In this document: positions 1 through 5,520 of the stretch, one piece after another
Numbering within the stretch: the stretch's first letter is position 1
Layout: every line of letters begins with the position of its first letter
Assembly (NCBI GenBank): GCA_045655705.1
Contig: JAZOPU010000077.1
Span: 1 to 5,544, forward strand
Direction: 5' to 3'
Length of the DNA: 5,544 nucleotides
From: Scatosoma sp045655705
GTDB taxonomy: Bacteria > Bacillota > Clostridia > Christensenellales > Borkfalkiaceae
Made by a program: the position numbers and the translations under genes
The notes under the pieces: generated by a model
What the model was told of the DNA's origin: nothing
Database searches by the model: none
What the model saw: the letters and a program-made list of their open reading frames with translations, nothing else

Positions 1-1
1 T

Positions 2-100
2 GAAGATTGGATAAATGAATATCCGCGTCAAGTTTTGAACTTTGCAACGGCAAATGAGCTATTTAACGCGGAAATTTCAAAGATTTTAAAAAATTTATAA
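2..100 (+). CDS. C-terminal end of a probable IS30-family transposase (partial, 5' end outside window)
   Basis: An open frame enters from the left edge and ends at the TAA at 98-100, giving 32 residues: an EDWINEYPRQVLNF core, then ATANELF and a short Lys/Leu-rich tail. The pattern of a tryptophan helix, a Pro-Arg pair and a [Y/F]xT..ELF box matches my memory of the C-terminus of IS30-family DDE transposases (for example NxxPRKxLGYKTPxELF), the end of the catalytic integrase-core domain. The DDE residues would lie upstream, outside the window. The gene converges on gpmI, with only 48 bases between the two stop codons. The match is short and made by eye, so another protein with a similar tail is possible. 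Confidence 0.55.
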   Translation, partial: EDWINEYPRQVLNFATANELFNAEISKILKNL

Positions 101-109
101 ATTTTTTTT
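88..109. terminator. AT-only palindrome with T-run, possible weak bidirectional terminator
   Basis: Positions 88-97 and 98-107 form a perfect 20-base palindrome made only of A and T, overlapping the transposase stop codon. The T-run continues to 109 on the plus strand. It lies between two convergent genes and is the only terminator-like structure between them. With no G-C pair in the stem it would be weak, so the call is tentative. Confidence 0.25.
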
Positions 110-148
110 CGATTTTGTGCAATTTACTCTTGACATTTACACAATTTT

Positions 149-1720
149 TTATTTAATCAAGCTTTTACCCGTCATTTCTTTGGGTTGCGCTACGCCCATA
201 ATATCCAAAAGCGTGGGGGCAAGATCGGCAAGAACGCCGTTTTCGCGGAGTGTTACGTTCTTATATTCTTCGGAAACGAGAATAACGGGAACGGGGAACG
301 TCGTGTGTTGCGTGAACGCCGTTTCACCATCGTCGGCGATCATTTGATCGGCGTTGCCGTGGTCCGCGGTTACGATTGCGCTACCGCCCATTGCCAAGAT
401 TTTGTCCGTTACCTTTTTCACGCACTCGTCCACCGTGTGCACCGCTTTCACCGCCGCTTCCATAACGCCCGTGTGTCCAACCATGTCGCAGTTGGCAAAG
501 TTGAGAATGATCACGTCGTATTCGCCTTTGTCAAGCTCTTCAAGCACTTTTTCCGTTACGGGATATGCGCTCATTTCAGGCTGTAAATCATACGTCGCCA
601 CTTTCGGGGAAGGGATTACGATACGCGTTTCGCCTTCCACGGGTGCTTCTAATTTTGCATTGAAGAAGAAGGTTACGTGTGCGTATTTTTCCGTTTCCGC
701 AATGTGGAGTTGTTTTTTACCCAAGGAGGCGATATATTGGGGCAGGGTGTTGGTGATTTCGTCGGGCGGGAATGCCACGCCTATGTTTTCAAAGGACGAA
801 TCATATACCGCAAAGCCCACGAACGTGGGGGCAAGGAAGCCCGTTTTTCTTTCAAAACCAAGCGTTGCGCCCGTTTTTGCGTCGGTGTAGGGGAAGTTCT
901 TTTGCGAGAACATTCTCGAAATTTGGCGCGCTCTGTCGGGGCGGAAGTTAAAGCAAATAATACTATCGCCCTTTTCGATTAAAGCGACGGGTTTGCCGTT
1001 TTTGGTGAGATTGGTGGGCAGGATAAATTCGTCCGTTACGCCTTGCGCATACGAATTTTGCGCTGCGCCTTGGGCACTGCCTTCAAACTGTACGCCCGTG
1101 CCGATTGTCAGCATATCATACGCCTTTTCTTCTCTATCCCAGTTGTTATCTCTATCCATTGCGTAGTATCTACCCGCAACGGACGCGATTGCGCCGAATT
1201 GGAGTTCGTCTAATTTGTCTTGTAACGCTTTCAAAAAGTCTGCGCCGGAAGTGGGGGCAACGTCACGCCCGTCCGTGAACGCGTGGATATACACGTTGTC
1301 AAGACCTTCGCGTTTCGCCATTTCTACGAGCGCGTATAAGTGATCGGTATGGCTATGCACACCGCCCGTTGATACAAGCCCGAAAAGATGCAATTTTTTG
1401 CCCGCGTCTTTCGCTGCATGCATGGCTTTTAAAAGCTGTTCGTTTTTAAAAAATTCGCCACCTAGGATATCTTTCGTGATTTTGGTAAGGTCTTGATACA
1501 CGATACGCCCCGCGCCGATATTCAAGTGTCCTACTTCGCTGTTGCCCATTTGTCCGTCGGGAAGTCCCACCGACATACCGCTCGCGCCAAGCTGGGCGGA
1601 AGGGTATTTTGCTTTGAGCTCGTTCACGTATTTACTGCCGTCCGCGCAAATGGCGTTGCCCTTGCAGTCGGGGTTAATTCCATAGCCGTCCATAATGATT
1701 AAAGCATAAGGTTTTTTCAT
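149..1720 (-). CDS. gpmI: 2,3-bisphosphoglycerate-independent phosphoglycerate mutase
   Basis: Cytosolic glycolytic enzyme interconverting 3-phosphoglycerate and 2-phosphoglycerate through a phosphoserine intermediate, with two Mn2+ ions. It has 523 residues, slightly above the usual 510 or so. Visible signatures: metal ligand Asp11 in MDGYG; catalytic Ser61 in GQMGNSEVGH; VHSHTDH (121-127) and FTDGRD (148-153) of the phosphotransferase domain; FNFRPDRAR (257-265) for substrate binding; Lys345; and metal ligands Asp412/His416 (CDMVGH), Asp453/His454 (TADHGN) and His472 (QHTTFPVP). The phosphatase-like domain is split around the transferase domain (roughly 77-309), as in the family. The usual Asn of HTTNPVP is Phe here. 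The start has AGGAGAG at 1725-1731, 4 bases upstream. It is the last gene of the pgk-tpiA-gpmI operon, 75 bases after tpiA. The C-terminus (MTGKSLIK) is intact despite the IS-like end beside it. Confidence 0.97.
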   Translation of the reverse strand: MKKPYALIIMDGYGINPDCKGNAICADGSKYVNELKAKYPSAQLGASGMSVGLPDGQMGNSEVGHLNIGAGRIVYQDLTKITKDILGGEFFKNEQLLKAMHAAKDAGKKLHLFGLVSTGGVHSHTDHLYALVEMAKREGLDNVYIHAFTDGRDVAPTSGADFLKALQDKLDELQFGAIASVAGRYYAMDRDNNWDREEKAYDMLTIGTGVQFEGSAQGAAQNSYAQGVTDEFILPTNLTKNGKPVALIEKGDSIICFNFRPDRARQISRMFSQKNFPYTDAKTGATLGFERKTGFLAPTFVGFAVYDSSFENIGVAFPPDEITNTLPQYIASLGKKQLHIAETEKYAHVTFFFNAKLEAPVEGETRIVIPSPKVATYDLQPEMSAYPVTEKVLEELDKGEYDVIILNFANCDMVGHTGVMEAAVKAVHTVDECVKKVTDKILAMGGSAIVTADHGNADQMIADDGETAFTQHTTFPVPVILVSEEYKNVTLRENGVLADLAPTLLDIMGVAQPKEMTGKSLIK

Positions 1721-1742
1721 AATACTCTCCTAAAAAATACAA

Positions 1743-1788
1743 AAGGACAGGGGCAGGTATGCGTTGAACATACCTTTCCCCTGTGCTT
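1743..1788 (-). promoter_or_regulatory. Intercistronic stem-loop between tpiA and gpmI
   Basis: ACAGGGG-c-AGGTATG (1747-1761) is complementary to CATACCT-tt-CCCCTGT (1769-1784) around the 7-base loop 1762-1768. Three more pairs extend the base (1743-1745 with 1786-1788). On the transcribed minus strand the stem is followed by CCTTTTGTATTTTTT and then the gpmI ribosome binding site, so it has the general form of a leaky terminator. It could equally be a 3'-end stabiliser or processing site that sets gpmI levels apart from tpiA. The structure is seen directly; the role is inferred. Confidence 0.6.
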
Positions 1789-1795
1789 ATACTAC

Positions 1796-2542
1796 TTATT
1801 TATCGAAATTCACGATAGCCGCAAAATCGGGGGCTTTGAGAGAAGCACCGCCGATAAGTCCGCCGTCGATCTCTTCCATTGCCATAAGCTCTTTGCAGTT
1901 GCCTGCGTTCATACTGCCACCGTATTGAATGCGTACTTTTTCCGCGCATTTAGGACAGAACGTTTCGCCGATCGTTTTACGGATAAACGCAATCGTTTCA
2001 TTTGCTTGTGCAGCGGTTGCGGTTTTGCCCGTGCCGATTGCCCAAACGGGTTCGTAAGCGATAACGATTTTCGTGATATCTTCGATATCTTTCAAGCCTG
2101 CTTTGATTTGCGTAGCAAGCACTTCTTCCGTCTTGCCCGTTTCTCGCTCTTCCAAAGATTCGCCGATACAAACGATAGGGGTGAGCCCTGCATTCAAAGC
2201 GGTGAGCGTGCGCTTGTTCACCGTTTCGTCCGTTTCCGCAAAATATTGACGGCGTTCGCTGTGTCCGATAATGACGTATTCCACGCCGTATTCCAAAAGC
2301 ATTGCCGCGGAAATCTCGCCCGTATACGCGCCTTTTTCCGCGAAGTGCACGTTTTCTGCACCAAGCTTGATGTTCGTGCCTTTGAGCGCTTCGCTAACCG
2401 CGGGGATATCGATTGCGGGTACGCATACCACGACGTCGCAATTTGCCTTTTCTACAAGCGGAGCGATTGCTTTTACGAGCGCAACGCCTTCACTTGCCGT
2501 GTTGTTCATTTTCCAGTTACCTGCTATAATAGGTTTTCTCAT
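1796..2542 (-). CDS. tpiA: Triosephosphate isomerase
   Basis: Cytosolic TIM-barrel enzyme interconverting dihydroxyacetone phosphate and glyceraldehyde 3-phosphate, active as a dimer. It has 248 residues, the normal family length. All active-site elements are present: Asn9 and Lys11 in AGNWKMN; His94 in IIGHSERR; catalytic base Glu164 in AYEPVWAIGTG, which also gives flexible loop 6 (about 165-175); the YGGS phosphate-binding loop (207-210); and DGGLIGGASL (226-235). The region before the last strands carries CPKC (196-199), a close cysteine pair not usual at this place. The start is supported by AGGAGT at 2551-2556, 8 bases from the ATG. It is the middle gene of the operon, 168 bases after pgk and 75 before gpmI. 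No convincing own promoter is seen, so it is probably co-transcribed from the pgk promoter. Confidence 0.98.
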   Translation of the reverse strand: MRKPIIAGNWKMNNTASEGVALVKAIAPLVEKANCDVVVCVPAIDIPAVSEALKGTNIKLGAENVHFAEKGAYTGEISAAMLLEYGVEYVIIGHSERRQYFAETDETVNKRTLTALNAGLTPIVCIGESLEERETGKTEEVLATQIKAGLKDIEDITKIVIAYEPVWAIGTGKTATAAQANETIAFIRKTIGETFCPKCAEKVRIQYGGSMNAGNCKELMAMEEIDGGLIGGASLKAPDFAAIVNFDK

Positions 2543-2710
2543 ACTTAAATACTCCTAAAAATGCATATATGCGTCGAAATACTGCGTCAAGCTTACGTTT
2601 TCCCTTGGTCATTTACGCCGAGTAAATTCCCTGCAGGAAACCGCACTTTTCTTGTCTTTCTCGCATTTCTGCATTTTAATTATTTTATTTTATTTTACTT
2701 TACTGTTAGT
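2543..2710. other. AT-rich pgk-tpiA intergenic gap, no gene seen
   Basis: This 168-base gap is long for an operon. It holds a short ATTTT tandem run (three copies from 2682), a weak 6-base stem ATTTAC/GTAAAT (2611-2616 with 2622-2627), a CCTGCAGG-type palindrome near 2630, and the 10-base palindrome GCATATATGC (2563-2572) just upstream of the tpiA ribosome binding site. No intrinsic terminator and no convincing minus-strand promoter is seen. The only small frame (2609-2674, minus) lacks a ribosome binding site. Confidence 0.5.
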
Positions 2711-4027
2711 TTATTTATCGTTCAAACACGCAATACCAGGGAGCACCTTGCCTTCAAAAAGTTCAAGGGAAGCACCGCCACCCGTGGAGATGTGCGTCAT
2801 CTTATCCGCAAAGCCGAGCACTTGTACCGCCGCCGCGCTGTCGCCGCCGCCGATAATCGTCGTTGCGTTGCCGTATGCATTTGCGAGTGCCTGTGCAACT
2901 GCTTTCGTGCCTTCTGCCAAAATGGGGTTCTCAAACACGCCCATAGGACCGTTCCAAATAACCGATTTCGCCTTAGCAACCACTTCCGCGAAAATTTCTT
3001 TCGTTTTCGGACCGATATCCAAGCCCATCATATCGTCGGGGATTTCATTAGAAGCAAACACCGCCGTTTCGATAGGTGCGTCGATGGGACTGGGGAACGC
3101 TTTCGCCGCCACCGTGTCTACGGGGAGTACGAGCTTTTTGCCGAGCGTTTCCGCTTTTTTGAGCATTTCTTTGCAGTAATCGATTTTTTCGTCGTCTACG
3201 AGCGAGTTACCGATTTTGCCGCCCATAGCTTTGATGAACGTATATGCCATACCGCCGCCGATAACGAGCGTGTTGCATTTTTCGAGCAGGTTGGAAATAA
3301 CGTTGAGCTTGTCCGCAACCTTAGCTCCGCCGAGAATTGCTACGAACGGACGGTTGGGATTTTCAAGCGTGTCTGCCATAACGGAAAGTTCTTTTTCGAT
3401 AAGGAAACCGCAAGCCGCCGTTTTCACAAGCCCTTCTTCCACGATACCTGCCGTGGAAGCGTGGGAGCGGTGCGCCGTACCGAACGCGTCGTTCACGTAA
3501 ACTTCCGCATAGCTTGCGAGCGCTTGCATAAATTCGGGGAATTTCTTTTCTTCGCCTTTGTGGAAACGAAGGTTTTCCAGCAATACGCATTCGCCTGCTT
3601 TGCAAGCGGCAACTTTTGCTTTCGCATCGTTGCCGATAACGTCGGTAGCGAAGGTAACTTTGCCGTCTAAAAGCTCGTTCAATCTCGCCGCTACGGGCGC
3701 AAGCGTAAGTTTTTTCACGTCTTTTTTCGCTTTTTCAAGCATTTCAGCCGTTGCCGAAGCTTGTTCGCTTTCAGGGAGCGCAGCAACCTTGGCTTTTTCT
3801 TTTTTGTTCAGTTCAAGCTTTTCGTCGAATACGTTGTGGGGTTTGCCCATGTGCGAGCAAAGCACGACTTTCGCGCCTTGTTCCATTAAATACTTAATGG
3901 TGGGGAGTGCGCCGATAATACGGTTTTCGTCCGTAATCACGCCGTCTTGCATAGGTACGTTGAAATCGCATCTAACAAGGACTTTTTTGCCTTTTACGTC
4001 AACGTCTTTTACGGTTTTTTTGTTCAT
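2711..4027 (-). CDS. pgk: Phosphoglycerate kinase
   Basis: Cytosolic monomeric kinase making ATP and 3-phosphoglycerate from 1,3-bisphosphoglycerate and ADP. N-domain substrate residues seen: Asp21 and Asn23 (RCDFNVP), Arg36, His59 (CSHMGKP), Arg154 (ENLRFH) and Arg187 (HRSHAS). Nucleotide-domain elements: Lys236/Lys240 (GGAKVADK), WNGPMGVFE (358-366), GGGDSAAAV (393-401) and STGGGAS (414-420). The product is 438 residues against the usual 390-400. The extra length is a Lys/Glu/Ala-rich insert at about 64-106, between SHMGKP and LTLAPVA. The Arg normal in SHLGRP is Lys62 here. The frame stays open upstream to a TTG at 4096, but that codon lies inside the -35 box, so the ATG at 4025-4027 with its AAGGAGA is chosen. 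It is the first gene of the operon. Confidence 0.98.
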   Translation of the reverse strand: MNKKTVKDVDVKGKKVLVRCDFNVPMQDGVITDENRIIGALPTIKYLMEQGAKVVLCSHMGKPHNVFDEKLELNKKEKAKVAALPESEQASATAEMLEKAKKDVKKLTLAPVAARLNELLDGKVTFATDVIGNDAKAKVAACKAGECVLLENLRFHKGEEKKFPEFMQALASYAEVYVNDAFGTAHRSHASTAGIVEEGLVKTAACGFLIEKELSVMADTLENPNRPFVAILGGAKVADKLNVISNLLEKCNTLVIGGGMAYTFIKAMGGKIGNSLVDDEKIDYCKEMLKKAETLGKKLVLPVDTVAAKAFPSPIDAPIETAVFASNEIPDDMMGLDIGPKTKEIFAEVVAKAKSVIWNGPMGVFENPILAEGTKAVAQALANAYGNATTIIGGGDSAAAVQVLGFADKMTHISTGGGASLELFEGKVLPGIACLNDK

Positions 4028-4037
4028 AGTAGAGTTT

Positions 4038-4044
4038 TCTCCTT
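4038..4044 (-). promoter_or_regulatory. pgk ribosome binding site that decides the start
   Basis: The minus strand reads AAGGAGA, ending 10 bases before the ATG at 4027. The spacing is a little long, but the match is full. It rules out the longer reading frame starting at 4096, which would begin upstream of the expected transcript start near 4061. Confidence 0.8.
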
Positions 4045-4067
4045 GTATAATTTTTTTATCCTTATAT

Positions 4068-4096
4068 ATAATACCCGTTTTTTTGCCGTTTGTCAA
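4068..4096 (-). promoter_or_regulatory. Sigma-A promoter of the pgk-tpiA-gpmI operon
   Basis: On the minus strand, a perfect -35 TTGACA (4091-4096), a spacer of exactly 17 bases and TATTAT (4068-4073) as -10 give a near-ideal housekeeping promoter. Transcription should start near 4061, leaving a leader of about 34 bases. A- and T-tracts upstream of the -35 (4097-4120) could act as an UP element. No operator palindrome is evident, which suggests high constitutive expression. Confidence 0.88.
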
Positions 4097-4134
4097 CTTT
4101 TTGGAAAAATAATCTAAAAAAACTTTTGCAAACC

Positions 4135-4163
4135 TTGACGAAAATCACGCTTTATGGTATAAT
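4135..4163 (+). promoter_or_regulatory. Sigma-A promoter of thyA, divergent from pgk
   Basis: TTGACG (4135-4140), a 17-base spacer and a perfect TATAAT (4158-4163) preceded by TGG (4155-4157), that is, an extended -10. The expected start is near 4170, giving a leader of about 27 bases. Its -35 lies 38 bases from the -35 of the pgk promoter, and the A/T tracts between them are shared. Confidence 0.88.
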
Positions 4164-4182
4164 TGACCTGGATAATGAATAT

Positions 4183-4189
4183 AAGGCGG
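4183..4189 (+). promoter_or_regulatory. thyA ribosome binding site (imperfect)
   Basis: AAGGCGG lies 7 bases before the ATG at 4197. It departs from the AGGAG of the glycolytic genes by one base, so translation of thyA may be weaker. Position and spacing support this start. Confidence 0.65.
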
Positions 4190-4196
4190 TAGTTTT

Positions 4197-5027
4197 ATGA
4201 GCAGAGCGGACGAAATTTTTGCGCAAAATATGCGCGACATCATTGAAAACGGGAGCTGGGATACGCATTTGAACGTGCGCCCTAAGTGGGAAGACGGCAC
4301 GCCCGCGCATACCGTGAAAAAATTCGGGATTGTCAATAGATATAATTTGCAAGAAGAATTTCCCATTCTCACCTTGCGTCGTACCGCGTTTAAATCGTGT
4401 GTGGACGAGCTTTTGTGGATTTGGCAAAAAAAGAGCAATAATATCCACGATCTTCACTCGCATATTTGGGATAGCTGGGCGGACGAAACGGGGAGTATCG
4501 GCAAAGCCTATGGGTATCAGCTCGGTGTGAAACACAAATATAAAGAGGGCGAGTTCGACCAAGTGGACAGGGTGCTCTACGATTTAAAACACAACCCCGC
4601 GAGCCGTCGTATTATGACGAACATCTATAATTTTGCCGACCTGCACGAAATGAATTTGTATCCTTGCGCGTATTCGATGACCTTCAACGTTACGGGGGAT
4701 ACACTCAACGGCATTTTAAACCAACGCTCCAACGATATGCTCACGGCGAATAACTGGAACGTGGTGCAATACGCGGTACTCCTTATTATGCTCGCGCAGG
4801 TGTCGGGGCTTAAAGCGGGCGAGCTCGTGCACGTGATTGCCGACGCGCATATCTACGATCGGCATATTCCGCTCGTAGAAGAAGTTTTACAAAAACCCCG
4901 CCATAGCGCACCCAAGCTTATCGTGGATAAATCCATTACCAATTTCTACGATTTCACCGTGGACAGTTTTCAGCTCGTAGACTACGAGCATGAAACGCTG
5001 GACAAGAAAATCCCGGTGGCGATATAG
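4197..5027 (+). CDS. thyA: Thymidylate synthase, ThyA type
   Basis: Makes dTMP from dUMP using 5,10-methylenetetrahydrofolate as methyl donor and reductant, leaving dihydrofolate. It acts in the cytosol as a dimer. It has 276 residues, normal for ThyA. Visible signatures: phosphate-binding Arg28 (NVRPKW); Glu71 and Trp91 of the folate site; Arg137-Arg138 (SRRIM), which reach the phosphate across the dimer; nucleophile Cys157 in LYPCAYS; QRSNDM (176-181); Asn188 in NNWNVVQYA; and His218/Tyr220 in ADAHIYDRH. The C-terminal KIPVAI closes the active site as usual. The QRSNDML-NNWNVVQYA form resembles the B. subtilis ThyA / phage phi3T subgroup more than E. coli ThyA. It is transcribed from its own promoter, divergent from pgk. 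No folA follows; a hairpin-repeat array begins 5 bases after the stop. Confidence 0.98.
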   Translation: MSRADEIFAQNMRDIIENGSWDTHLNVRPKWEDGTPAHTVKKFGIVNRYNLQEEFPILTLRRTAFKSCVDELLWIWQKKSNNIHDLHSHIWDSWADETGSIGKAYGYQLGVKHKYKEGEFDQVDRVLYDLKHNPASRRIMTNIYNFADLHEMNLYPCAYSMTFNVTGDTLNGILNQRSNDMLTANNWNVVQYAVLLIMLAQVSGLKAGELVHVIADAHIYDRHIPLVEEVLQKPRHSAPKLIVDKSITNFYDFTVDSFQLVDYEHETLDKKIPVAI

Positions 5028-5032
5028 GGGGA

Positions 5033-5133
5033 GTGAAGTTTTTGAACGTTGTTCAAAAGTGAAGTTTTTTGCCTGTTGGGCAAAAGTGAAGTGGCGACTG
5101 TCGTCGCGGTGAAGTTTGCCCTTACAGGGCAAG
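5033..5133 (+). repeat. Array of four GTGAAGT-plus-hairpin units
   Basis: Four units start with GTGAAGT at 5033, 5059, 5086 and 5109, with periods of 26, 27 and 23 bases. Each is followed by its own inverted repeat: TTTTGAAC/GTTCAAAA around GTT (5040-5058); TTTTGCC/GGCAAAA (5067-5085, or 8 pairs around GTT with one T-G pair); GCGAC/GTCGC around TGTC (5094-5107); TTGCCCT/AGGGCAA around TAC (5116-5132). The leader heptamer is constant, while the stems differ in sequence and keep their pairing. The array lies between thyA and the S23-family gene. It is not an intrinsic terminator, since no stem is followed by a T-run other than that of the next unit, nor a CRISPR array, since the repeat is too short and the variable parts are self-complementary. 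I do not recognise a named repeat family. Confidence 0.85.
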
Positions 5134-5155
5134 TTGCGGAAAGATTAAAACGGGA

Positions 5156-5509
5156 ATGGAAAAATCAAATTTAAGGATAAAGGCAAGGGAATTTGCGCTT
5201 TGCACAATTACAGTATGTGATAGCATTGATCAAAGAAGAGGTCGAGAAGTTTTGGTCAAACAATTAATTAGAAGCGCAACGTCTATTGGTGCAAATATAT
5301 GCGAAGCAAATTATGAGGCAAGTAAAGCAGATTTTGTTAACAAATTACAAATCGCATTAAAAGAATGCTTTGAAAGTGAATATTGGATTGATTTGCTAGG
5401 GGCAGTAGATGCAATCGGCAAAACCGATGAAAATAAGTTATTGTTAGATAGTGGTATTATTAGAAGAATGTTGGTTAAGTCTATCAATACTTGCAAGGCA
5501 ACTATATAA
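5156..5509 (+). CDS. Four-helix-bundle protein of the S23 / 23S rRNA intervening-sequence-protein family
   Basis: The 117-residue product carries the family core: QLIRSATSIGANICEA (37-52), then SKADFVNKLQIALKECFESEYW (56-77). Length and helical pattern fit a single four-helix bundle with no signal peptide or membrane segment. The family was first found as ORFs inside intervening sequences of 23S rRNA genes, as in Leptospira, and is related to Avd, the partner of reverse transcriptase in diversity-generating retroelements. Its cellular role is unknown; nucleic-acid binding is the usual guess. No rRNA or reverse transcriptase is visible here. The gene is AT-rich (20 G/C in 60 bases at 5281-5340) and uses TTA, AAA and AGA freely, unlike thyA, which suggests acquisition. 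The start is uncertain: GGAAAG (5138-5143) is 12 bases away and CGGGA is too close. The gene sits between hairpin repeats on both sides and may be read from thyA. Confidence 0.88.
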   Translation: MEKSNLRIKAREFALCTITVCDSIDQRRGREVLVKQLIRSATSIGANICEANYEASKADFVNKLQIALKECFESEYWIDLLGAVDAIGKTDENKLLLDSGIIRRMLVKSINTCKATI

Positions 5510-5520
5510 TATTTGCAATA

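Larger units (their letters stand above)
1..144 (+). mobile_element. Probable right end of an IS30-like insertion sequence
   Basis: After the transposase stop there is a T-rich run, then at 115-144 a sequence bounded by TTGTG (115-119) and CACAA (140-144), with GCAATTTAC and TTGACATTTACAC between them. Right ends of Firmicutes IS30 elements often contain similar GCAATTTAC / GACA-type terminal repeats. The outer boundary cannot be fixed without the left terminal repeat. I place it at about 144, just short of the gpmI stop codon at 149-151. Confidence 0.35.

Noticed and set aside
130..157. Outward promoter from the IS-like end (TTGACA at 130-135, TTTAAT at 152-157)
   Set aside because: It would read into gpmI antisense, and TTGACA is probably part of the terminal repeat; no transcript evidence is available.
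2563..2590. Separate tpiA promoter (TTGACG at 2585-2590, minus strand)
   Set aside because: At 17-base spacing the -10 would be TATGCA, only half matching, and transcription would start at the ribosome binding site.
2609..2674. 21-residue frame on the minus strand between pgk and tpiA
   Set aside because: No ribosome binding site upstream and no recognisable motif; expected by chance.
2561..3670. Long plus-strand frame antisense to pgk and upstream of tpiA
   Set aside because: The protein is Arg/Phe/Cys-rich with no recognisable domain and lies opposite a certain pgk; it is a shadow frame. The same holds for the plus-strand frames opposite gpmI and tpiA and the minus-strand frames opposite thyA.
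4097..4134. Operator or catabolite-repression site between the divergent promoters
   Set aside because: Only A/T tracts are visible; no convincing palindrome or cre-like motif.
5033..5133. CRISPR-like array
   Set aside because: The constant part is only 7-8 bases and the variable parts are self-complementary hairpins of 16-19 bases, not unique spacers; no cas genes are near.
5156..5509. The S23-family gene as part of a 23S rRNA intervening sequence
   Set aside because: No rRNA-like sequence flanks it; the left neighbour is thyA.
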